From JAPOUP01 sp965203605 (GTDB lineage Bacteria; Pseudomonadota; Alphaproteobacteria; Rhodobacterales; Rhodobacteraceae): a stretch of DNA of 64,000 bases. Location of the stretch: NCBI GenBank assembly GCA_965203605.1, contig OZ241902.1, positions 5,518,001 through 5,582,000 on the forward strand, read 5' to 3'. The translations under genes were made by a program, and so were the position numbers. Of this stretch, positions 1 to 8,633 are shown piece by piece. Every line of letters begins with the position of its first letter. Position 1 is the stretch's first letter. The notes beneath the pieces are model-generated. The model made no database searches. It was not told the origin of the DNA and saw nothing but the letters and a program-made list of their open reading frames with translations.

Positions 1-606
1 CCCGCCATAGTCACCAACCAGGGCAAGGCGCACTACGAATCCCTCTATTGCTCGCCGATTGCGGGCAAGACCGTCGTGGTTCTGGGCACCGGGTCGCTCG
101 GTGGGTCCGGAGCAAAAATGATCAAGCCTCTGGGCGTCGAAACCATCGGTGTAAACCGCTCAGGTCGCGATGTAGAGGGTTGCGACCGTTGCGTGCCGAC
201 AGCAGAACTTGACACGGTTTTGCCGCTTGCGGATTACTTGTTGATCGCCACACCTGACACACCGGAAACCCGTGGATTGATGGACTATCGAAGGCTCGAT
301 CTGATGAAGCCGACCGCGGGCATCATCAATATCGGGCGCGAGGCGGTGATGGACTACGACGCGCTATGCGACAAGCTGGAAGACGGCAGCCTGGGCGGCG
401 CCATTCTGGACGTCTTCGATCCGGAACCGATCGCGCGGGGGTCGCGGCTCTGGAACACAAAGAACCTCATCATCACGCCCCATGTCTCAGCCGATGATGG
501 CGACGCCTACATCCCGCTGACCCTTGGCCTTTTCTTCCAGAACATGGAGCTTTTTCTGTCTGGCAAGCCGCTCTTGAACCCCATTGACCCGAAACTCGGA
601 TACTAG
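1..606 (+). CDS. D-isomer-specific 2-hydroxyacid dehydrogenase, C-terminal part (5' cut by window edge)
   Basis: The frame is open from base 1, so the true start lies outside the window. A Rossmann NAD-binding signature GTGSLG is visible near bases 85-102. A NIGRE segment carries the substrate-binding arginine, DVFDPEP holds the acidic relay residue, and TPHVSADD near the end holds the catalytic histidine. These are the family hallmarks; such enzymes reduce 2-oxo acids to D-2-hydroxy acids with NAD(P)H in the cytoplasm. A broken beta-hydroxyacid dehydrogenase gene starts nine bases after the stop, which suggests a hydroxy-acid operon entering from the left. The substrate cannot be read from this fragment. 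Confidence 0.85.
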   Translation, partial: PAIVTNQGKAHYESLYCSPIAGKTVVVLGTGSLGGSGAKMIKPLGVETIGVNRSGRDVEGCDRCVPTAELDTVLPLADYLLIATPDTPETRGLMDYRRLDLMKPTAGIINIGREAVMDYDALCDKLEDGSLGGAILDVFDPEPIARGSRLWNTKNLIITPHVSADDGDAYIPLTLGLFFQNMELFLSGKPLLNPIDPKLGY

Positions 607-615
607 GAGCGTGAC

Positions 616-1501
616 ATGAATATCGGATTCATGGGGCTGGGCGTCATGGGGCTCCCATGGCCGGGCATCTGGCGGATGCGAGCCATAGGATCTTCATCTG
701 CCTGAACCGCTCGCCCCTGCCAAGGGACCCGGCCAGCAAGAAGGTTCAGGTGATGGCCACACCTGCACAGGTGGGGGCAGAGTGTTACACGGTGATCGTC
801 ATGGTCCCCGATACGCCTGATGTGGAGCGTGTCATCGCCGGGGAAAACGGCGTCTTGGAGAGCGTGCGCGACGAATCGCTGGTGATCGACATGTCCTCGA
901 TCAGCCCGATTGCGACTGAGACTCTGGCCAAGGCTGTAGAGGCCAGCGGCGGGCTTTACGTGGATGCTCCGGTCTCGGGCGGAGAAGTCGGTGCCAATGC
1001 CGCCAGCCTGACCATCATGTGCGGCGGCCGCAGGCGGCATTTGACCGCGCAGTCCCGCTGTTCGAGCTAATGGGAAAGAACATCACTTTGATCGGCGCGC
1101 ATAATGGCGCAGGCCAGACCTGCAAGATTGCCAACCAGATCATCGTGGCCCTGAACATCGAAGCGGTTTCCGAAGCGTTGGTCTTTGACTCCAAGGCCGG
1201 ATGCGATCCGGTGAATGTGCGTCAGGCCCTGACGGGCGGTTTCGCTTCGTCGAAAATCCTTGAGGTGCACGGGCAACGCATGGTTGACAGGACGATGGAC
1301 CCGGGCTTCCGCATTGAGTTGCACCAGAAGGACCTTAACCTTGCCCTGTCTTCCGAGCATGCTTTGGGGGTATCCCTACCGAACACCGCGCCCCCGCGGG
1401 AACTATTCAACTCCTGCATCGCCAATGGTGATGGGCAGGACGATCACTCGGGCCTGGTCAAGGTGCTGGAGCGTATGGCCAACCACCCGGTCGCCGAATA
1501 G
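616..1501 (+). pseudogene. 3-hydroxyisobutyrate / tartronate-semialdehyde reductase family gene, two frameshifts
   Basis: Three adjacent frames together spell one beta-hydroxyacid dehydrogenase of about 295 residues. The first frame starts at 616 with the NAD-binding motif GLGVMG. It passes to the second frame near 655-657 and to the third near 1026-1030. At each point restoring a single C in a short C run (ctcccatgg, ggcggccgc) re-creates the conserved text: PMAGHLAD in the first case, CGGPQAAFDRA in the second. Catalytic landmarks remain: APVSGGE, the GAGQTCKIANQ helix with the catalytic lysine, and a C-terminal HQKDLNLA helix. Family members oxidise 3-hydroxyisobutyrate or reduce tartronate semialdehyde. 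As written, the gene cannot make a full protein. It may be a young pseudogene, or the two C losses may be sequencing errors. Confidence 0.8.
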
Positions 1502-1507
1502 GCGCCA

Positions 1508-2395
1508 TTAGAACATAGAGGTTATCCAGTCGACAAACGCCGCCGCATGTGGGTTTTTCGACGGACCCTTGTTGTGGATCAAAAAATACCCGTCGCGACC
1601 GGGCACCTGAACATCGAACGGTTCGACCAGCTCGCCCCGCTCAATTGCACGCTCCACCAGCGTCCTGTGCCCCATGGACACGCCCTTACCGGCCTTGGCA
1701 ATGTTCAGGGCAAGGACATAGGTGCTGAAATAGTGGCGATGATTCAAGGTCACGCCCTTGATTCCGGAACGAGACAGCCAGAAATCCCAGGCCTCATTCA
1801 CGCCGGTCAGATCAAGTATGCGCGCACCACTCAGGTCACCGGGCTCTTGCAGCCGCTCGGCGAGATCCGGGGCGCAGACGGGCGTATGGGCTTCCTCTCT
1901 CAATCGAACGGCACCGTCGCCAAAGGTCTCCTCCCGACCATAATGAATTTCAACATCGGCTCTGGTTTCAAGAAACTCCTGCTCCCAGAGTGCGGTCGAG
2001 ACCGTCAGTTGCACCTCCGGGTGAGCATCCATGAAGATGTCCAGTTGATCGACAAGCCAGAAGGTTGCGAAGGAGTGGTTCACCTTGAGATGGAGATTGC
2101 GGCCCGCCGAATAACCCAGAAACGACCGTGTCCCCTCTTCCAAGGTGTTGAACGCGCGTTCGACTATCGGCAGATAGTTGCGTCCTGCTTCAGTCAGCCG
2201 CAACCCACGGTGGCGGCGCACGAACAGTTTCTGGCCAAGCGCCTGCTCAAGCAGACGCACCTGTTTGCTGACTGCCGATTGGGTGATGAGCAATTCCTGC
2301 GCTGCACCCGTGAAGCTCAGGTAACGCGCCGACACCGAAAAGGCCCGCAACCAGTGCAAGGGCGGTGTCGCCGCTTTGTGAAACTCGGTTGGCAT
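1508..2395 (-). CDS. LysR-type transcriptional regulator (GcvA-like)
   Basis: This 295-residue protein has the usual LysR length and layout. An N-terminal winged helix-turn-helix covers about residues 14-73 (LHWLRAFSVSARYLSFTGAA, then QSAVSKQVRLLE and LTEAGRNYL). A periplasmic-binding-protein-like effector domain follows. The LHWLRAF...TQSAVSKQ wording is that of the GcvA subgroup. It is transcribed away from the 2542-7736 operon across a 146-base gap, the usual arrangement for a LysR protein that controls its divergent neighbour. Its 3' end lies six bases from the end of the broken dehydrogenase at 1501, so those two genes converge. The inducer is unknown. Confidence 0.9.
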   Translation of the reverse strand: MPTEFHKAATPPLHWLRAFSVSARYLSFTGAAQELLITQSAVSKQVRLLEQALGQKLFVRRHRGLRLTEAGRNYLPIVERAFNTLEEGTRSFLGYSAGRNLHLKVNHSFATFWLVDQLDIFMDAHPEVQLTVSTALWEQEFLETRADVEIHYGREETFGDGAVRLREEAHTPVCAPDLAERLQEPGDLSGARILDLTGVNEAWDFWLSRSGIKGVTLNHRHYFSTYVLALNIAKAGKGVSMGHRTLVERAIERGELVEPFDVQVPGRDGYFLIHNKGPSKNPHAAAFVDWITSMF

Positions 2396-2541
2396 GGCGT
2401 AGCCTCAACCCTGGCATTCCGTTTCGTCATGCAATGGGGCAAAATTAGTCATTTGAAAAGCCGGATCGGCGGCCCCCATATGGCAGGAAGGGGCGGTCCG
2501 CCGCTCCGGTGCATTCCTAGGCCCATAAAGGAGACCCAAGC
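2396..2541. promoter_or_regulatory. Divergent control region between LysR gene and the 2542-7736 operon
   Basis: These 146 bases separate two divergent starts. The plus-strand gene has a good ribosome-binding site (AAGGAG, about 2528-2533) eight bases before its GTG start. LysR proteins normally bind such gaps at T-N11-A sites. I could not single out one convincing site by eye. Confidence 0.4.
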
Positions 2542-3513
2542 GTGAAGATCGCCTTTGTCGATTTTGTTCAGCCAGACCTCAATCTGGAAATCGCCCTCAT
2601 AAACGAGGCGGGTTTCGACATGGTTGTGGCCGAGCCTCATTGCACGACCGAGGAAGAGGTGATCGCCCTTGTCAAAGACACAGGCGCCGACGCCATCGTG
2701 TCGCTCTATGCCCCGATTGGCGAATCCGCCTTCGCCGCTCTGCCGGATCTGAAAATCGTCAGCGTACCGCTAGTGGGAGTGGATGCCATCGACACGGAGG
2801 CAGCCAAGCACCACGGGACTTGGGTTGCCCATGTCCCAGATGCCTGGGTTTCCGAGGTTGGCGTTCACGCCGCCGCCATGGCGCTGTCGCTGGTCCGGCA
2901 CCTGCCCTTTTATGACCGCTCGGTGCGGGAGAAGCGCTGGGATTACGAAGAACCTGGCGTGCTGCACCGGACCCATGACATGACCTTTGGCCTCTTGGGC
3001 TGCGGGCGCATCGGCCAGCAGGCCGCGCGAAGCGCAGCCCCCAGTTTCGGCAAAGTCATCGCCTATGATCCCTACATGCCCGCTGAGACATTCCCGGACG
3101 GGGTCGAGAGGGTGGACAGCAAAGAGGCTCTGTTTGAACAGTCGAATGTCGTCTCTCTGCATGCGCCGCTCACAGCCGAAACCCGGCACATCGTCGATGC
3201 CGGTCTCCTGGGTCGCATGACCCGGGGCAGTTTCATCGTCAACGCCTCCCGCGGTGCGCTGATCGACGCCAAAGCACTCCTTGCCGCGCTCGACTGCGGA
3301 CAGATCGGCGGTGCCGGTCTTGACGTGTTCGAGGTCGAACCGCCCGATCCGGAAGATCCCCTGTTGCACCACCCTCGTACAGTCGTGTCACCTCATGCCG
3401 CCTATTACTCGGTCGAGGCCGACGAAGAAGGCCGCTCGCGCGCGATCAAAAACATCATCACCTATGCCAATACCGGTCGGCCCAACCATTTCGTCGTTGA
3501 AGGGTCAAAGTAA
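2542..3513 (+). CDS. D-2-hydroxyacid dehydrogenase, CtBP-like
   Basis: This 323-residue NAD-dependent dehydrogenase starts at GTG behind an AAGGAG site. The middle of the protein carries the Rossmann motif GLLGCGRIGQQ. The catalytic set follows: NASRGALID (arginine), DVFEVEPPD (glutamate) and SPHAAYYS (histidine). The sequence around the histidine and the long LVRHLPFYDRSVR helix resemble the C-terminal-binding-protein branch of the family. The next gene, a ThDP-dependent 2-oxo-acid decarboxylase type enzyme, begins four bases after the stop. A 2-oxo / 2-hydroxy acid is therefore the likely shared intermediate. This is a different paralogue from the partial gene at 1-606. Confidence 0.85.
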   Translation: MKIAFVDFVQPDLNLEIALINEAGFDMVVAEPHCTTEEEVIALVKDTGADAIVSLYAPIGESAFAALPDLKIVSVPLVGVDAIDTEAAKHHGTWVAHVPDAWVSEVGVHAAAMALSLVRHLPFYDRSVREKRWDYEEPGVLHRTHDMTFGLLGCGRIGQQAARSAAPSFGKVIAYDPYMPAETFPDGVERVDSKEALFEQSNVVSLHAPLTAETRHIVDAGLLGRMTRGSFIVNASRGALIDAKALLAALDCGQIGGAGLDVFEVEPPDPEDPLLHHPRTVVSPHAAYYSVEADEEGRSRAIKNIITYANTGRPNHFVVEGSK

Positions 3514-3516
3514 GCC

Positions 3517-5139
3517 ATGAAAGATATCGATACATCCAGCATGACCTGTGGCGAGGGTCTGCTGCACCTGCTCAATGCCTATGGTGTGGACACCGTCTTT
3601 GGAATTCCCGGGTATCACACGGTGGAGTTCTACCGAAGCTTCGACAAGATGGCCATTCGACAGGTGACACCCCGGCACGAACAGGGCTCGGCCTATGGCG
3701 CCTATGGGTATGCTGCCGCCACCGGCAAGCCCGGCGTTTGCTTTCTTGTCACCGGTGCGGGGGTGACCAACGGAATCACTGCGATTGGTGAGGCTTACGG
3801 CAACTCAATCCCGATGCTGGTCTTCACCACCATGAACAATGTGCGCGAACTTGGCATGGGTGGCGGCCGGATGCACGAGTTGCGCTCGCAATCGGACATC
3901 ACCGATCAGGTCACCGCCTTTACCCATACACTTCTTGACCCGAGCAACCTGCCCGAGGTTCTGGCGCGCGCCTTTGCCGTCTTCTCCGGCCAGCGCCCTC
4001 GCCCGATCTGCATCCAGATCCCGCAGGACGTGCTGGCAGGTCCGGCGAATTTCGACATCGAAGCCTGGCCACCTGCCCCGAAACCCGGTCCCGACCCGAG
4101 CGAGGTCGACCGGATCGCGGCCATGTTGTCGGACAGCAAATCCACCATGATCGTGGTGGGCGGTGGAGCCATTCCGGCCTCGGCGGAGGTGCTCAGACTG
4201 GCCGAGCGGCTGGACGCGCCCGTCATCAACTCCTGTGCCGGCAAAGGCGTGATCCCCGAGGATCATCCGCTTTGCATGGGCTTCACCCAGGCCTTTGATC
4301 CGGTACGCGACCTGTTGCGCGACGCCGACTGCGTTCTGGCCATCGGCACCGAATTTGCCGAACCAGACCGCTATTTCACCGAGGATTACCCGATCAACGG
4401 CAACCTGATCCGGATCGACATCGACCCGGGCCAGATCATGCATTACTCAAAGCCCGCGGCGGCGCTCTTGAGCGATTCCAAACTGGCGGTTGCGGCAATC
4501 CTGAATGCGCTTGAAGATCACAATGGTCCCGAAAACGACCGGCCCGCAATCGAATTGGTGAAGGCGACAAAGGCGCAGTTCGCGGGCGATCTCTGCAAGG
4601 AATCCGCTAAACATAAGAAGGCGCTGGAGATCATACGCGAGGTTCTGCCCGAGGACACGATCATCAGCGCAGATGCCTCCCAAGTCTGCTACACCGGGCT
4701 ATACCACTATCCGATGAAGCGCCCGAACCTCTTTCACTTCCCCAATGGCTACGCGGCCATGGGCTTCGGCCTGCCCGTTGCCATCGGCATGAAAGTCGGC
4801 GCGGGGGAAAAGCCGGTGGCCTGCATCACCGGTGATGGTTCCTTCCAGATGACCTGTGAGGAACTGGCGGCGGCGGTGGAGCAAAAGCTCCCCGTGCCGG
4901 TCGTGGTTTGGTCCAACGATGGCTATCAGGAGATCCGCGAGCATATGGACAGCAAGGACCTGCCCACCATCGGCTGCACGATCTACAACCCGGAGTTCAC
5001 CGAGATCGCCAAAGCCTTTGGCGCCCATGGCCGTCGCCCGCAAAGCGCCGAGCAACTTCGTGATGCGCTGGAGTTCGCCCTTAAGGCGGACGGGCCAACG
5101 ATCATCGAGATCGACGAAAGTGACGCCTGGCTGCAATAG
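3517..5139 (+). CDS. ThDP-dependent decarboxylase, acetolactate-synthase superfamily (AruI-like)
   Basis: The 540-residue protein has the three-domain ThDP enzyme layout. An N-terminal pyrimidine-binding domain carries the catalytic glutamate in RHEQGSAYGAYGYA. A central Rossmann-like domain follows. The C-terminal pyrophosphate domain has the GDGSFQ...SND metal/ThDP motif. The opening words (GEGLLHLL, YGVDTVFGIPGYHTVE) are closest in my memory to AruI, which decarboxylates 5-guanidino-2-oxopentanoate in arginine transaminase catabolism. No transaminase is beside it here, so a different branched or amino 2-oxo acid is possible. It lies four bases after the dehydrogenase and 23 bases before the oxygenase gene, clearly within one operon. 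Confidence 0.8.
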   Translation: MKDIDTSSMTCGEGLLHLLNAYGVDTVFGIPGYHTVEFYRSFDKMAIRQVTPRHEQGSAYGAYGYAAATGKPGVCFLVTGAGVTNGITAIGEAYGNSIPMLVFTTMNNVRELGMGGGRMHELRSQSDITDQVTAFTHTLLDPSNLPEVLARAFAVFSGQRPRPICIQIPQDVLAGPANFDIEAWPPAPKPGPDPSEVDRIAAMLSDSKSTMIVVGGGAIPASAEVLRLAERLDAPVINSCAGKGVIPEDHPLCMGFTQAFDPVRDLLRDADCVLAIGTEFAEPDRYFTEDYPINGNLIRIDIDPGQIMHYSKPAAALLSDSKLAVAAILNALEDHNGPENDRPAIELVKATKAQFAGDLCKESAKHKKALEIIREVLPEDTIISADASQVCYTGLYHYPMKRPNLFHFPNGYAAMGFGLPVAIGMKVGAGEKPVACITGDGSFQMTCEELAAAVEQKLPVPVVVWSNDGYQEIREHMDSKDLPTIGCTIYNPEFTEIAKAFGAHGRRPQSAEQLRDALEFALKADGPTIIEIDESDAWLQ

Positions 5140-5162
5140 CAGCACGGCGGCCGGAGAGTTCC

Positions 5163-6176
5163 ATGATAACCAACGCCAACACATCCGACATTCACATGGA
5201 CAAGAAGGCACTTAAGGCACTAATGCGGCGAATTGATCGGCCAGGGCTGATCTACCTTACCTCCTGGCTGGCACTGCTGGCAGTCACAGGCACCTTGGTT
5301 CTGTGGTCTGCGGGTACCTGGTGGATGGCGCCAGCACTACTCCTTTATTCGAGCTTCTTCGCGGTCTCCGCCTATGCGCTTTCCCACGAATGCGCACATG
5401 GCACAGCCTTCCGCACCCGCTGGCTGAACGAGGCGGTGTTCTGGTTCACCTCGCTTCTCTACTACGAGGAACCGCTGCACCGGCGCTACTCCCACGCCAG
5501 CCACCACACGCACACCTGGATAGAGGGCGAGGACAACCAGATGCCCTACGCCCCAATCCCGCTGACCTTTTGGGGTTGGATCGAGGAGATCCTCGGGCTC
5601 GGTCTATATTGGCACCAGACCAAGATGTTCGCGCTGCATTCCCTTGGCATCTTCTCGAAGGATGTGAAGCGCATCGCACCGGAAAGCGAATTGCCACGGA
5701 TACAACGCTACACGCAGATTTGCGTCGGCATTTACATGGGCATTGCCGCGGTCAGCATCTGGTTCGGCTGGCTCTGGCCGCTCTGGCTGATCGTGATCCC
5801 GCGTGTGCTGGGGGGGCCGATCATGAACGCCTTTATTCTGATGCAGCATGTGGAAATGGCGGAGAACCAGCCGAACATCGTACAATCCACCCGTTCCTTC
5901 CGCACCAACTGGTTCTTCCAGTTCCTCTATTTCAACATGAACCATCACATCGAGCACCACCTCTACCCAACGGTGCCGTTTCATGCGCTTCCCGATCTGA
6001 GCAAAGCGCTGACCGAACAACTGCCCGAACCCGATGCCGGTTTCCTCGGCACCCATTGGGAGGTTCTGAAAATCACCATCCGGCGCTCACTCGGGCTGAA
6101 CGACCGCTCGACCAAGATCCGTCAGGCATTCTCGAACGACTTCAAAGGAGCGAACGATGGCTCAGCAGTGGCATGA
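5163..6176 (+). CDS. Membrane di-iron oxygenase, fatty-acid-desaturase family (MocD-like)
   Basis: The 337-residue protein has hydrophobic segments at about residues 30-70 and 185-215. It carries all three histidine boxes of integral-membrane di-iron enzymes: HECAH at 75-79, HRRYSHASHH at 106-115 and HHIEHH at 261-266. Such enzymes desaturate or hydroxylate using O2 and electrons from a ferredoxin. The next gene encodes a MocE-like Rieske ferredoxin and overlaps this one by 20 bases, so the two probably form an oxygenase-reductant pair as in rhizopine MocD/MocE. The start at 5163 sits behind GGAGAG; an internal ATG at 5199 is a weaker choice. The substrate could be a methylated or alkyl small molecule rather than a lipid. 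Confidence 0.85.
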   Translation: MITNANTSDIHMDKKALKALMRRIDRPGLIYLTSWLALLAVTGTLVLWSAGTWWMAPALLLYSSFFAVSAYALSHECAHGTAFRTRWLNEAVFWFTSLLYYEEPLHRRYSHASHHTHTWIEGEDNQMPYAPIPLTFWGWIEEILGLGLYWHQTKMFALHSLGIFSKDVKRIAPESELPRIQRYTQICVGIYMGIAAVSIWFGWLWPLWLIVIPRVLGGPIMNAFILMQHVEMAENQPNIVQSTRSFRTNWFFQFLYFNMNHHIEHHLYPTVPFHALPDLSKALTEQLPEPDAGFLGTHWEVLKITIRRSLGLNDRSTKIRQAFSNDFKGANDGSAVA

Positions 6177-6468
6177 CGCCTGCGCCACCGACGATATCGA
6201 CGATGAGGACTTGATTGGCATCGACATCGACGGCGCGCATATCGCGATCTACAACACGCCCGAAGGGTTCTTTGCCACTGACGGCATGTGTACGCATGAA
6301 GACGAACCGCTCGACGACGGTTTGGTGATGGACGGCGTGATCGAATGCCCGCTGCATCAGGGCCGGTTCTGCGTGAAGACCGGCAAGGCGTTGAGCGCGC
6401 CTGCAACCAAAGGCCTCGCAACCTATGAGACGCGAGTTGAGAACGGACGTGTCCTTGTGAAAGTCTGA
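6157..6468 (+). CDS. Rieske-type [2Fe-2S] ferredoxin (MocE-like)
   Basis: This is a 103-residue soluble electron carrier. The cluster ligands are plain: C45-T-H47 and C64-PL-H67, the standard CxH...CxxH pair. The opening WHDACATDDIDDEDLI and the phrase FFATDGMCTHE match the MocE / bacterial ferredoxin group used with oxygenases. It starts inside the preceding di-iron oxygenase gene (overlap 6157-6176), and its stop shares a base with the next start (TGATG). Tight coupling argues that it feeds electrons to the oxygenase at 5163-6176. No ferredoxin reductase is encoded nearby, so a general reductase must reload it. Confidence 0.9.
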   Translation: MAQQWHDACATDDIDDEDLIGIDIDGAHIAIYNTPEGFFATDGMCTHEDEPLDDGLVMDGVIECPLHQGRFCVKTGKALSAPATKGLATYETRVENGRVLVKV

Positions 6469-7736
6469 TGCCGATGCGCCATACCAACATGACACTGGCC
6501 CAAGCCGCGCGAGTCACTCCTGTGGTCGAAATGACCGACACTCTGGAGATGATCGATCTGGCGAAGATGCGCACCTACCGGTTGGAACGGTTGCGGGCGG
6601 AGATGAAGCGGCAGGATGTAGGGGGCTGCGTGCTCACCTCGGTCTATTCAATTCGCTACGCCACCGGGATGCGCGATGCGGGCATCATGCAAAGCCATAT
6701 TCCGCTGAGCTATCTTTTTGTGCCTGCCGAGGGACCGACGGTCTATTTCGATGGCGAGACCGGTAAGAAAATCGCCCAAGGGCTGGAAACGATTGACGAG
6801 TTGGGTGACGAGGCGATCCAGATCAGCTACATGTTCACGGGCACCCGCATGGACGAAATGATTGAGCGCTGGGTCAACCAGATCGTCGCGCTGATGCAGC
6901 GGTACGGGGGCGGCAGCACCCGACTTGGAGTCGAAAGCGCGGCGCCGCAGGTTGCGGCCCTGTTCGCCAACAAGGGCTTTGATGCAATCCATGCTCACAA
7001 GGTCATCGAACCGGCCCGCGCGATCAAATCGGTCGAAGAGATCCTCTGCATGAATTACGCCATCGCCGTGGCCGAAGACGGCATGTGGCGGATGCGCGAA
7101 GAACTTCGCCCTGGCATCACCGAGATCGAACTCTGGTCGCATCTCTGGAAGGCTAATGTCGAGGCCGGCGGCGACTGGGTCGAAGGGCGCCTCTTGGCGG
7201 CGGGCGAACGCACAAACCCCTGGTTGCAGGAAGCCTCGGGCCGAATCATACGTCCCGGCGAATTGGTGGCTTTTGACACCGATATGGTCGGCCCCTTCGG
7301 ATACTCGGCGGATGTGTCACGAACGCTTATTTGCGGCTCGGAGCGGCCGAGCGATTACCAGCGTGAATTGTACAGCCGCGCATACGAGGAAATTCAGCAC
7401 AACCTTGAACTGATGAAACCGGGCATAGGGTTTCGAGAGGTCATGGAAAGGGGCTTCAAGCAGCCGGAACAATTTCAGGATCAGCACTATACCGTTCTGG
7501 CCCATGGCATCGGGATGTCGGATGAGTGGCCTTGCGTCTACTACCCGCAGGACGAAGCCATCGCCTATGACGGGGTGCTGGAACCGGGCATGGCCATGTG
7601 CGTTGAGAGCTATGTCGGCGAGGTCGGCGGGCCCGAAGGCGTGAAGCTGGAAGAACAGGTGCTGATCACCGAGGAAGGATATGTGATGCTGTCGAAATTC
7701 CCCTTCGAGGCAAATTTCCTCGGTCGGGAGGTATGA
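6468..7736 (+). CDS. M24-fold metalloenzyme of the DddP (DMSP lyase-like) type
   Basis: The 422-residue protein has a creatinase-like N-terminal domain and a C-terminal M24 pita-bread domain. Candidate metal ligands are D270, D272, D282, H346, E380 and E395. Their spacing is almost identical to the D295/D297/D307/H371/E406/E421 set I recall for DddP, with a one-residue gap between the histidine and the glutamates. Local text agrees: RTNPWLQEASGR, FDTDMVGPFGYSADVSRT, HGIGMSDEWP and KLEEQVLITEEGY. DddP releases dimethyl sulfide from dimethylsulfoniopropionate, but relatives acting on other substrates exist. The gene ends an operon with an AruI-like decarboxylase and a MocDE-like oxygenase, which is not the usual DddP setting. 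An Xaa-Pro peptidase is less likely. Confidence 0.7.
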   Translation: MPMRHTNMTLAQAARVTPVVEMTDTLEMIDLAKMRTYRLERLRAEMKRQDVGGCVLTSVYSIRYATGMRDAGIMQSHIPLSYLFVPAEGPTVYFDGETGKKIAQGLETIDELGDEAIQISYMFTGTRMDEMIERWVNQIVALMQRYGGGSTRLGVESAAPQVAALFANKGFDAIHAHKVIEPARAIKSVEEILCMNYAIAVAEDGMWRMREELRPGITEIELWSHLWKANVEAGGDWVEGRLLAAGERTNPWLQEASGRIIRPGELVAFDTDMVGPFGYSADVSRTLICGSERPSDYQRELYSRAYEEIQHNLELMKPGIGFREVMERGFKQPEQFQDQHYTVLAHGIGMSDEWPCVYYPQDEAIAYDGVLEPGMAMCVESYVGEVGGPEGVKLEEQVLITEEGYVMLSKFPFEANFLGREV

Positions 7737-8329
7737 CGGCGAAGCTGCACAGACACTTCCCTCGCATCAGCGACCTTGAAACCGAGCAAGATGGCAGTTG
7801 CCCGGATTTGCGCGTGACTTCAATCTTGAACGTCTTGACGGAAACATCGCGCTCAACCACATTTTGCAGGCAAGCGAGATCCCGTGTCCGTATGGGTGGC
7901 TTCTGCCGGTTCACGCCTGAATTCTCGAGCGGACTATGAGACAAGGACTTCAGGAGGACGCTGCACATGTCACGTGAAGATGTTGAAGCGCTCCTCGCCT
8001 AGGTCGGAGGAAAGGTATCGTCTTCGAGATCATTTGCGAGCGCACCATCAAGGAGTGCCCGTTCTGGACTGCGAGACCAACGGAGAAATCAAGGCGTCCG
8101 CGTTCGTTGCGCTCGATGCCGCGGAGGCATTCCTGCACCGCCTGCCGGACGCGATGCCTGGCGGGGGACGGTGTGAAGACCATGGCCGGCCTACGGTTCG
8201 CGACGGGTGGCGGTGGGCGCTTTCCGGACTTTCCGGAAGCCCAGCCCGAATTCCGCCCGGGAGCCCCGTCGTGAACGGCCAGCCGCTGCGACATGGCCGG
8301 ACGGAACGCTCCACAAGGCATCCAGCACG
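7737..8329. other. Degraded non-coding stretch
   Basis: No continuous protein of recognisable family spans this stretch. Short plus-strand pieces (for example MSREDVEALLA at about 7967) break at stops or shift frame. Given the transposase remnant immediately to the right, this is probably eroded insertion-element or gene debris. Confidence 0.5.
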
Positions 8330-8590
8330 CCCCGGCTGGGCCCAGGTGCAACCTCTCTGCCACGTCATCCGGAACTCGAGCGGACCGCCGGCAGTCAGCC
8401 GCGAGTTGATCACGGACCTGACCGCCGCGACGACAGCGAAGGCCGGCATCCGCGTTCGCTGCAATGTCGACGACGGCGAAACTGCTACCGGCGTCAAGGG
8501 CGCCGACGGCCAGATGGAGGCGCTTGTCGGCAGCATTGCGCCGCCACGCCGTCCTGGCTGCGAACGCGACACCGCAGCGTTGATGCGGTG
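8330..8590 (+). pseudogene. ISAzo13-type transposase C-terminal remnant
   Basis: One plus-strand frame carries a short stretch that reads like the end of an ISAzo13-family DDE transposase. The order LCHVIRN, SRELITDL, TAATTAKAGIRVRC, TATGVK, ADGQMEAL mirrors the family pattern 'H-I--NW-G-PL-S-EVI--LIAATTT-TGL-V---LD---Y-TG-K--D--M-AL'. The catalytic domain upstream is not readable and no inverted repeats were found. It is an inactive relic; identification rests on remembered family text and should be checked. Confidence 0.55.
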
Positions 8591-8633
8591 ATGCGCATCG
8601 CGGCAGGTACAGCTGCATCGCCGTTGACCTTGT

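Noticed and set aside
1547..2545. Plus-strand open frame of 332 codons
   Set aside because: Antisense shadow of the LysR gene; no domain features.
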